DNA of 64,000 bases, from contig WNNJ02000295.1 in assembly GCA_012934845.2 (NCBI GenBank), positions 1-64,000 on the forward strand. The letters run 5' to 3'. Under the pieces are notes generated by a model. The model did no database searches and was not told the DNA's origin. It saw nothing but the letters and a program-made list of their open reading frames with translations. Made by a program: the position numbers and the translations under genes. Shown here in pieces: positions 54,472-64,000 of the stretch. This DNA comes from Pomphorhynchus laevis (Eukaryota > Acanthocephala > Palaeacanthocephala > Echinorhynchida > Pomphorhynchidae). The first letter of the stretch is position 1; the number at the start of each line of letters is the position of its first letter.

Positions 54472-57400
54472 TGCGCTATGTCAACGATCAACATACTATT
54501 CATCACGTCTAAAGTGATTGAAAGCACTAAGCAGTATTATAAGTTATCTTCTTTACATTTTGAATGTCTGCATAACTTTCAAAATATAGCATTTTCTATA
54601 AATTGTTTAATTTTAGCGGCAAAATTATAGTAAACTTAAAAGTTGCTAAATAGGTTATATTAATTTATATAAGGCGTATTAGTGATGCAGAATTGTGTTT
54701 TTTTTATCATTCAAATGAATTTGGCATGTGTATCATTAAGATTGCATCAAACAAGCATGATAACAATGGTCATGTTTATATTGGAATACGAAAATATGTT
54801 GAAAGCTGCTGTCGCTTTATAACTGGTCAACACTAACGATCAGCATACTCTTAATCACTTCTAAATTTCAAAGATAAACGGAATAACTTTTCTGTTGTAT
54901 GAGCTATTTTCGATGACTTTTTGGCTGTCGGCTTGACGTATTAAAAAGATCGGGCGTTTTAATGATGCTTATTTATGTTCAAAAGATTGTCATATGTATT
55001 ATTAAGATTTCAAAAAAATTGCTTTATTTTAGCGCCAAAATTATAGTAAACCTGAAACTTGCTTATTAGATCATTTTTATATATATCAGGCGTTTTAATG
55101 ATGCTTATTTATGTCATTTTTTCCTTTAAAAGAATTTGACATTCTTAAAATAAAGATTGCATAAAACATGCATGACCATTGGGTCATGGATTTCAAAGGA
55201 ATACGGCAATTTTTAAAAGCTGCTGTCGGGCACCAACTGGTCAGCCCCAAACGATCCGAATACTATTCGTCACTTCAAAGCATCAAAGATGTACAAAAGC
55301 ACTCATATGTAGTATTAGGCATCTCGATGACGTGGTAGCTGCCTGCTTGACGTTTGAAAAAAAAATTATGTTCTCTAAATAGCTTAATTCGAACTGCTGA
55401 ATTTTCGTAAACTAAAGACTTGCTTAGCAGACCATCTGTAATTATATCAGTCAATTCATTTGTTGCGCCATAGTGTCATTCGTTAAATTGTTCAAAATAT
55501 TGTCATATGTATTATTAAGATTACATAAAACAAGCATAATATCAACAGTCTAGCATTCCATTGAAACAGTTAGAATGTTAAGAGCTGCTGGAAATAAAAT
55601 TGTCCACAGACAACGATCAGCACTCGTCACGTTTAAACGTTAATGATGTTCGAAGCACTAATTAGTAGTATGATCGATCTCGAAGCCGTTTTGGTTATCT
55701 GCTTGATTATTACAAATACAGTTTTCTATAAATCGCAAAATTTTAGCGGCAAAATTATAGTAAACATAAAAGTTGCTTGCTAGATTATCTTTATTTATAT
55801 CAGGCGTTTTTATGATGCGTCATTGTGTCAATTTATTATCATGTATAAGAATTTGGCTTAAGTATCGGTAAGAATTGCAAAAAACATGCATGATAACCAT
55901 GGTAATGGATTTTAAGAGAATACGGTAAGATGTTGAAATCTGCTGTTAGTTAATAACTGGTCAACACAAACAAACAGCATCCTATTGGTCACTTCTTAAC
56001 GTCAAGATAACAGGCAGCACTCATCAGTGATATTAGTCATGTTGATGACGTTTTGGCTGTATGCTTGACTTTTGAATAATCGCATTTTACTTGAATCGTT
56101 TAATTTTAGCGGCAAAATTATAGAAAACATAAAACTTGCTTTTAAGATTATCTCTATTTATATCAGGCTTTTTTATAAACAGACATTTTGTCATTTGTTT
56201 ATCTTTTTAAAGAATTTGACATTTGTATAATTAAGATTGCATAAAGCATAATAACAATGATCATAGATTTCAATGGAATACAAAATTTGTTGAAAGCTGC
56301 TTTTTGCATGATAACAATGGTCATAGATTTCAAAGGAATACGGCAATAAAGCTGCTGTCCCATTATAACTGGTCAACACCAACGATCAGCCTACTATTAA
56401 TCATTTATTCACGTCAAAGATGAACAGAATCACTTTTTTGTAGTATGAGCTATCTCGATGACGTTTCGGCTGCTTGCTTGACCTTTGAAAAATAGCATTT
56501 TTTCTAAATAGCTTAATTCGAACTACTGAATTTATTATCATTTAAAAGAATTTGTCATGTGACTGATTAAGATTGCACCAAACATGCATGATATTAATTG
56601 TCATTGATTTCAATGGAATACGGCAATTTGTTTGCAGCTGCTGTCGTTTTATAACTTATCAGCACTAACGATTAGCATACTATTTGTCACCTCTAGATGC
56701 CAAAGAGTAACACATGTACTCATACTTGTATGAGCAATCTAGATGACGTTTCGGCTGCCAGCTTGATTTTTGAAAAATAGTATGTTCTCTTAATAGCTTA
56801 ATTTGAACTGCTAAATTCTCGTTTACTAAACATTTGCTTGTTAGACTATCTCTATTTATATCAGTAAATTTAATTGTTGCGTTATAGTGTCATTTGTTAA
56901 ATTATTTGAAAGATTATCGTATGTATCATTGAGATTGCGTTAAACAAGAATTATAAGAAGAGTCAGCATTTCATTGGAATAGGGCAAACTGTTAAAAGCT
57001 GCAATAGGTTAAAAACGTTGACAGATTATGACCAGCATACTATTTGTCACGTCAAAACGTCAATGTTACCAAGAAAACAAAACAGTAGTATGATCCATCT
57101 TAACGTCGTTTTGGCTGTTTGCTTGACATTTAAAACATAGCATTTTCTACATATTGCTTAATTTTATCGCCAAAATTATAGTAACTTAAAACTTGCATTT
57201 TAGACCATCTCTATTTATATCAGGCGTTTTGTTGATGCAGCATTCTGTCATTTGATTATCTTTTAAAAACGTTTGGAATGCGTGTAATTAAGATTGCATC
57301 AAACATGCATGATATTATTTGTCGTTGATTTCAATGGAATACAACCATTTTTTTAAGGTGCTATCGTATTATAACTTATAAAAGCAAACGATTAGCATAC

Positions 57401-59473
57401 TATTTATCACCGCTAAACTTTAAAAAAGAACACAAGCACTTATCCGTAGTATGAGCAATCTCGATGACGTTTGGATCCCCGCTCTACTTTTAAAAAATAG
57501 CATGTTCTCTTAATACTTTAATTCGAACTGCTGAATTCTCGTTTACCAAAAATTTGCTTGTTAGACTTTCTCAATTTATATCAGTCAATTTATTTGTTGC
57601 GTTATAGTGTAATTTATTAAATTATTTGTAACATTATCGTGTGTATCTTTGAGATTGCGTTAAACAAGAATTGTAACAAGAGTCAGCATTTCATTGGAAT
57701 AGGGCAAACTGTTAAATGCTGCAATAGGTAAAAAACGTTAACAAATTATCATCAGCATACTATTTGTAACGTCAAAACGTCAATATTACCAAGATAACTG
57801 ATCAGTAGTATGAGCCATCTTTTTGACGTTTTGGCTGGTTGCTTGACATTTGAAAAAATGCATTTTCTAAAAATTGCTTAATTTTTGCGCTAAAATTAAA
57901 GTAACTTAAAACTTGCATTTTAGACCATCTCGATTTATATCTGGCATTTTAATAATGCGGCATTGTGTCATTTTATTATCATTTAAAGAATTTGGCATGT
58001 GTATGATTAGGATTGCATCAAACATGCATGATTTTAATTGTCATTGAATTCAATGGAATACAGCTTTGCCATGTGTATGATTTAAATTGCATCAAACATG
58101 CATGATATTAATTATCATTAATTTCAATGGAATACGGCTATTTGTTAAAAGCTGCTGTCGTTTAATAACAGCTTAACACTAACGATTATCATACTATTGG
58201 TCACCTCTATACGTCAAAAAGAAGCACGCACTCACCCGTAGTATAAGCAATCTCGATGATGTTTCGGATGCCTGCTTGACATTCGAAATATAGAGCGTTC
58301 TCTTAATAGCTTAATTCGAACTACTGAATTCTCGTAAACTAAAAATTTGCTTTTAAGACAATCTCCATTTATATCAGTCAATTTATTTGTTGCGTTATAG
58401 TGTAATTTATTAAATTATTTGTAACATTATCGTGTGTATCTTTAATATTGCGTTAAACAAGAATTATAACAAAAGTCAGCATTTCATTGGGATAGGGCAA
58501 ACTGTTAAAAGCTGCAATAGGAAAAAACGTTAACAAATTATGATCAGCATACTATTTGTCACGTCAAAACGTCAATGTTAACAAGAGAACTAACATTAAA
58601 TAAGCATTATAACAAGAGTCAGCATTTTATTGGAATGGGGCAAACTGTTAAATGCTGCAATAGGTATAAAACGTTTAAAGATTACGATCAGCATACTATT
58701 TATCATTTCTAAACTTTAATAACATCCAAGATAACTAATAAGTACGATGAGCCGTTTTGATGACGTTTTTGCTATCTGCTTGACTTTTGAAAAATAGCAT
58801 TTTCTATAAATTGCTTGATTTTAGCGTCAAAATTATCGTAACTTAAAACTTGCAAATTAGACCACCTCTATTTATATCAGAAGTTTAAATGATGCGGAAT
58901 TGTATTATTTAATATTTTGTTAAAGAATTTTGCATGTGTATGATTAAGATTGCATCAAACATGCATGATATCAATTGTCATTGATTTCAATGAAATAGGG
59001 CAATATGTTTTTAGCTGCTGTCGTTCAATAACTGCTCAACACTAACGATTAGCATACTATTGGTCACCTCTATACGTCAAAAAAGAACGCACACACTCAT
59101 CCGTAGTATTGGCAATCTCCATGATGTTTCGGATGCCTGTTTGACTGTTGAAAAATAGAATGTTCTCTTAATAGCTTAATTCCAACTGTGGAATTATCGT
59201 AAATTAAAAATTTGCTTGTCAGACCATCTCTATTTGTATCGGTTAATTTATTTGTTGCGTTATGGTGTCATTCGTTTTATTATTAGTGATATAATCGTAT
59301 GTCTCATTAAGATTGCATTAAACAAGCATGATAACAAGAGTCTGCATTTCATTAAAATAGAGCAAAATGTTTAAAGCTGCAATATGTAAAAAACGTTAAC
59401 ATATAACTATCAGTATACTATTTGTCACCTCTAAACCTTAAAGAGGAGCACAATCACTCTTCCTAGTACAAGC
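54472..59473 (+). repeat. Second satellite (Sat2), about 360-bp monomers of alternating A and B type
   Basis: AT-rich tandem array. A-type units carry TTTTAGCGGCAAAATTATAG (near 54615, 55032, 55742, 56104, 57162, 57882, 58820). B-type units carry TTCGAACTGCTGAATTCTCG (near 55388, 56806, 57520, 58308, 59180) followed by TTATTTGTTGCGTTATAGTG. Shared words include CAAACATGCATGAT, AACGATCAGCATACTATT and GATGACGTTTCGGCTGC. From about 55.0 kb A and B mostly alternate, e.g. A to A 720 bp at 57162-57882, giving a higher-order unit of about 720 bp with exceptions. No genes. Confidence 0.9.
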
Positions 59474-59710
59474 AAATCAAATCAGCTAACTGAGTCTACA
59501 TATTTAATATAATTATAAACTAAACAAAACATAAAAATGCTGAATCAAAAAGTAATAATAAATGATAAAATTAATTATTGTTTTTAGATTTTCTATAATT
59601 TTAATCAAGTTAAAATAAAAGATTTAAACAAATTTAAAATGAACGCCATTTTTATGAATTGACTAATAAATAACAGACGTTGTATCAGAATAAAAATTAG
59701 AGGTCATCAG

Positions 59711-59772
59711 GAGGAACTGCTATGCAACCAGGTTTTGCCCCTAACTCCTCTACCCAACATAGCAGCGGGCCC
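59711..59772 (-). other. Naiad 3' pseudoknot-like fold, copy N7
   Basis: Minus-strand copy of the fold at 44976-45038. CTGCTATG/CATAGCAG is reduced at one base, and the outer GC stem is partly changed (GGGCCC against GGGGC), while GAGGA/TCCTC is kept. Confidence 0.5.
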
Positions 59773-60063
59773 AAATACATGCTAATGATGTATTTCATCT
59801 GAAACAACTATCTAGTATCTTATTCCAATACAAAGTATATTATTTATTATCTATCTATAAAAATTTGGCACTTAAGAGTTTTAATTTATGCTTTATATTA
59901 TTGTGTTGATTTATATATTTTACTATTTTCTGCTTGATGTTATTTTTATAGTAACCTAGTTTAAAATATGTATATATTAAATTTTTTTAATGATTTTGAA
60001 GAAAGCCATTATCATTACATATTGTTGCAATTCTTAAAATTTCATTATTTAATGTATTATATT

Positions 60064-60391
60064 TTATATTAAATGGTTGCATGAATGCTCATGCAAAAAT
60101 ATGTTTCTTGTAAATTTAAAAATGTCATCTTTACGATATAAATTAATAGTAGTTTTAGTTAATGTTAATTTAATGTTCATATCTAAATATACACCTTCTT
60201 TATCAATAATATTAGTTTTGTTAAGAATAAGGCTTTCTGGATAAATTTGTTCACTAATTGAATAAAAATTATTAGAATTTAATACACATATATTATCAAT
60301 GTATCGAAACATATATTTCATAAATTTATATTTTTTAGATTTAGTTTTTACACAGTTATGAACAAATTCATATTCTATAAAGCTTAAAAAC
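60064..60391 (-). pseudogene. Naiad N7 RT palm fragment
   Basis: Minus-strand frame with LSFIEYEFVHNCVKTKSKKY, MFRYIDNICVLNSNN, DKEGVYLDMNIKL and HEHSCNHLI. The frame's first residues (before about 60391) come from LINE-Q sequence read antisense, so the true Naiad part starts at LSFIEYEF. Thumb pieces follow to 59840 in other frames. Confidence 0.85.
60377..60391. repeat. Target-site duplication, left, of LINE-Q copy 2
   Basis: ATAAAGCTTAAAAAC, repeated exactly at 61639-61653. The sequence is part of the Naiad RT (complement of 44354-44372 region), present once in uninterrupted copies. Confidence 0.95.
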
Positions 60392-61638
60392 GAATATTTC
60401 CGGATATCTGGTCGTATGCTGAAACTCCTGTGCAATATCCTCTATGCCAATTCATTAAATGTCTTCGACGGACTTACTTCATCAGACACAATAATTGCTA
60501 GCCGCGGTGTGATGCAGGGAGATCCGCTCAGCCCTATCCTTTTCTCTGTTTATATCCATGATTTGTCGTCTCATCTGAGAAACGAATGTCTAACTTCAAG
60601 TTATGTTCTTTACGCTGACGACTTAGTTATTCTAACGAAATATATGGAATCGGCTCAAAACGCAACCCCTGCTCTAGCTAACTACTGTTCAAATAATCTA
60701 ATTGAAGTCAAAATCGATAAAACAAAGGTAGTAAAGTTTCGTAAAGGTGGCAGATTGTTCTCACATGACGAGATTAGTTTAAACAGCAGGAAGGTAGAGT
60801 TCAGTAATCAATACACGTACTTGGGGATGCTATTGACAAGTAGGTGGTCTTTTAAGCTTCATACGAAAAGAAATGTGCGAAAATTGTCATAGCCACTTCG
60901 CGAGTTAAATGTTTAGGTAAGCTTTCCTTTGGTGGTGCTCTTCAGTATTTTCATGTCATGCTTCTACCGATTTTGCCGTACGCGCTTTCAGCAATCTGGA
61001 CAGACCTCACGACGGCTAATTTTGGGCAGATCGACAAATGTAAAGACAGATTCATTAAGTGTGTTGTAGGCGTCTCTCCAAAGTGCTCGACGACTGCGAT
61101 TTATGTTTTATTTAAAGTCGAGTTATGTACGGAGTATTTACGAAATATGATCGGAGCACAAGATACGGTACATTATATTCAAAATAAAAAAGACTTTACA
61201 GATAAGGTTAGCAAGCTAGATCATCATCTGTACACTTCACCAGTTAATACGCAAACGAGTTGGCAGTCTCCGTGTGCTTCTAAACGCCCCCTCGTTTGGA
61301 GGGTTTCTTTACACGGATATCACGACAAGTTTTGTTGCACTCACATACCTGTCCATAAACGTGGAGTTTCGTGTGTGTGTTTTCTGTGGTAATAGATGTG
61401 AGTCTTTATCCCACGTATTTGAGTGCCCGGTGTTAGCGCAAAAATCTTTGAAGGAGATCGATAGGTTAAGTTTACGGCTAACCTGATAAACCTGCTAAAT
61501 TTCTTTTGCCTGTTGGGAACTAGCGGTGGACTATCAAATATTGATATTATCTCAAATGAAGTCGATGCACAATGTTTTATTTAATTTCTTTCATTTGGCC
61601 AAGTCGAGAGACGCAGTGCCCTAATAAATTTCCTCTAC
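60392..61638 (+). mobile_element. LINE-Q copy 2 (5'-truncated), inserted in Naiad N7
   Basis: 1.25-kb 3' part of the LINE seen at 39048-42469, nearly identical over its whole length, beginning inside the RT and ending CCCTAATAAATTTCCTCTAC. A perfect 15-bp target-site duplication flanks it, the signature of target-primed reverse transcription with 5' truncation. It is inserted antisense to its Naiad host. Confidence 0.95.
60416..61486 (+). pseudogene. LINE-Q copy 2 RT C-terminal half
   Basis: 60416-60892 carries GVMQGDPLSPILF, with the normal Gly where copy 1 has Arg, and VLYADDLVILT. 60958-61392 and 61274-61486 carry the C-terminal region with the final Cys motif (CVFCGNRCESLSHVFECPV). The frame ends after RNVRKLS at exactly the same place as in copy 1, so that break predates both insertions. 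Confidence 0.88.
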
Positions 61639-61653
61639 ATAAAGCTTAAAAAC
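61639..61653. repeat. Target-site duplication, right, of LINE-Q copy 2
   Basis: ATAAAGCTTAAAAAC, exact match to 60377-60391, after which the Naiad RT resumes (AAGTCAGCTATAATTGG). Confidence 0.95.
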
Positions 61654-63083
61654 AAGTCAGCTATAATTGGGCTACTATTACCACACATTGAAGCAACTTT
61701 TATTTGTCTAAATATAGATGTCTCTACTTTTAAATGATTTTGATTTATCAAAATATTTAAGGATTCTATTAATTCAATTTTATCCATATATTTATATTTA
61801 CTTGATGGTTTATTTTTTGTTAGATAAGCGTTATAATTATTATAACATATATATGTATATATTTTTCCGAATATAAGATTAATTAATTTTAATAACGCTT
61901 CTTTAATATCTACTAAATCTAGATTTGTATTAAGAGTACTAAAATTGTATGTATTTATATTTTGAAAATTTATTCCTTTTGTCTGTTCTAAAAATTCTTT
62001 TGTAGAATTAATACTGAAATAGTGTTTTATACCAGTATCAATTTCGATTACCTTGCAATTTTTTTAAAGTGTGCTTTAATTACTTAAAGTATTTTATTTA
62101 TAAAGACAGAAAGTGGTTTTAATGAACATTTTAACGCACTACATATGAACCTAGGTTTCATTGGATTTTTATGTAATTTTGTATTCCAATATAATGTAAG
62201 TATAGGTTTATTATCTGATTGAACCTTTATACCCTTTTTATCCATTATAAAACAGTGACTTGTAATAATTGTGTTTCTAAACTCAACTCACTACGTTCAT
62301 ATGTTGTATTTACATTTAAATCATTAGAATTAACCTCTTTCATTAGTATATCGTAATAAAGATTTTAGCATATGAAGACAAAGTTATTACTAGCTTTATC
62401 AATAGTTGTTATTATATAGTTATCCTTTAATTTAGTAAATTCTTTATACATATTTTTTTAATTTTATCTTTCCTTTTGTAATTGTTTGTTATTTTCATTT
62501 TATTTTTAATTTTATCAAATATATAATCTTTGCAAATGTTTATCTTAGTTATATTCGAGCTTTCACTATTTATCAGTTTGCCAAAGTAAGCATTTAAGTT
62601 ATTATATAACGAATTGTAAATTATATTATTGTCGTTTTTATTATTTAATCTATATTTATACCCTTTTGATAGAAACTTTCTTAATTCACAATTTTTTATT
62701 AATTCTTGAGTTTGGTACATATATGTTCATTTATTTTATCAAAACTAAGACATTTACAATTGCATTCTGTTTCCATCATGTTTCTAATATTATCGTTACA
62801 TATTGATTGTAATTCTTTATTATAATTACAAATTTTTCGTCCTAATGGTGGTAGGAGTTTATACCTTATTTTAGGAATATATTTACTTAAATCTGACCCT
62901 ATTATTTCTTTACATTTAGAATTATTTAAAAGTCCGGCTATATTTATGTTATCTATACATTTCTTAATGAAGTTTATTATTAATGTATATTTTCTATTGT
63001 TATTATTAACATTTATTGTACGATTATAGTATTTTGTATTACAATAACTGTCTATTATACAACTAAGCCTATCATAGTCGTTT

Positions 63084-64000
63084 AATATCTGATCAACACT
63101 AACGATCAGGATACTCTTAATAACTTTTAAACGTCAAAGATAAACGAAAGAACTCTTATGTTGTATGAGCTATTTTTGATGACGGTATGGCTGTCGGCTT
63201 GACTTTTAATAAATAGCATTTCTAAAAATTGCTTAATTTTAGCGGCAAAATTATAGTAAACTTGAAACTTTCTTATAAGATCATTTCTATATATGTCAGG
63301 CGTTTTAGTGATGCTTATTTATGTCATTTTTTTCTTTAAAAGAATTTGGCATTTGTCAAATTTAGATTGCATCAAACAGCCATGATAACAATGGTCATGG
63401 ATTTCAAAAGAATACGGCAATTTTTGAATGCTGCTGTTTGGCACTAACTGTTCAGCCCCAAACGATCCGAATACTATTCGTCACTTCTTAGCGTCAAAGA
63501 TGTACAAAAGCACTCATCTGTATTATGAGGCATCTCGATAACGTGTCAGCTGCCTGCATGACTTTTGAAAAAATAGCATTTTCTCTAAGTAGCTTAATAC
63601 GAACTGCTGAATTCTCGTAAAATGAAAACTTGCTATTAGACCATCTGTAATTAAATCAGTCAATTCATCTGTTGCGTCATAATGTCATTTGTTAAATTTA
63701 TTCAAAAGATTGTCATATGAATTATTAAGATTACTTAAAACAAGCATAACAACAGTCTAGCATTTCATTGAAACAGGTTAAAATCTTGAAAGCTGTTGTT
63801 AGTAAAAAATGTCAACAGTCAACGATCAGCGTACCATTCGTCACGTCTAAATGTCCGTATTGACTGGAAGCATTAAGCAGTTTTATGTGCCATCTTCATT
63901 ACATTTTAACTGTCTTGCTGACTTTTAAAAAATAGATTTTCTAAAAATTGCTTAATTTTAGCGGCAAAATAATAGTAAACTTTAAAGTTGCTTATTAGAA
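63084..64000 (+). repeat. Sat2 array, continued to the window edge
   Basis: Resumes at GATCAACACTAACGATCAG and shows A-type (AGCGGCAAAATTATAG near 63240 and 63960) and B-type (ACGAACTGCTGAATTCTCG near 63600) units in alternation. The A to A distance of about 720 bp agrees with the block before Naiad N7. Confidence 0.9.

Larger units (their letters stand above)
59474..63083 (-). mobile_element. Naiad-type PLE, copy N7 (5'-truncated), interrupted by LINE-Q copy 2
   Basis: Minus-strand Naiad running from the 3' end (AATCAAATCAGCTAACTGAG at 59474) back into the linker, truncated at about 63083 in Sat2. It shares with N1 the catalytic box YIDN and the early end HEHSCNHLI. LINE-Q copy 2 splits the RT at 60392-61638. 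Downstream (right) of it, RT fingers and linker pieces continue in broken frames (for example 62427-62720). The Sat2 phase at the two ends overlaps by roughly 100 bp, perhaps a long duplication made on insertion. Confidence 0.88.

Noticed and set aside
54472-64000. Hammerhead core in the second satellite (complement of GATGACGTTTCGGC gives CGAAACGTC, with a GGATGAG nearby)
   Set aside because: The boxes lie in the wrong order and spacing within a monomer and no stem II joins them, even across neighbouring monomers.

Overview
This looks like a gene-poor, AT-rich, repeat-packed piece of an invertebrate (metazoan) nuclear genome. I see no host gene, tRNA or rRNA. Almost all of it is two satellite families plus retroelements nested in them: Penelope-like elements (PLEs) of at least four kinds, four kinds of LINE-like element, and one reverse-transcriptase element of uncertain clade. 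The retroelement mix (RTE-type LINE, permuted-domain PLEs) is typical of invertebrates; the species cannot be named from sequence alone.

Layout. 1-3957: two canonical PLEs (RT followed by a C-terminal GIY-YIG nuclease) lie tail to tail around an (AT)n tract. 4437-31798: long arrays of a roughly 305-bp satellite (SatHH, roughly 80 monomers over the whole window as judged by length/period), with strand switches and interruptions by a CR1/jockey-like LINE piece (9376-10495), a truncated PLE (14001-15719), a cysteine-rich coding scrap (17181-17690) and an old LINE piece (22861-24325). 31799-45273: two head-to-tail copies of an AT-rich PLE whose GIY-YIG domain lies before the RT, the arrangement described for Naiad-type PLEs. 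The first copy carries a GC-richer RTE LINE and the second another LINE, each between target-site duplications. The second copy keeps an uninterrupted 799-residue RT reading frame (42509-44908). 45274-52400: a jumble of inverted Naiad pieces, the uncertain-clade RT element and a third canonical PLE with pseudo-LTRs. 52401-54470: more SatHH. 54472-64000: a second satellite of about 360 bp with alternating A and B monomers, interrupted by a Naiad copy that itself contains a second copy of the LINE seen at 39 kb.

Main points of interest. Most SatHH monomers keep the conserved core of a type I hammerhead ribozyme (CTGATGAG, stem II, GAAAC, short stem III, GTC), although a normal stem I is not evident. 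Hammerhead-like pieces also occur in the PLE-C pseudo-LTR and, more weakly, just after the coding regions of PLE-A and PLE-B. The Naiad copies share a 3' pseudoknot-like fold and, where the 5' end is present, a structured leader and a short terminal repeat. A possible reading is that small RNA folds were spread with the PLEs and amplified as a satellite; that is inference. The elements appear related by nesting: satellites are the oldest layer, Naiads inserted into them, and LINEs inserted into the Naiads.
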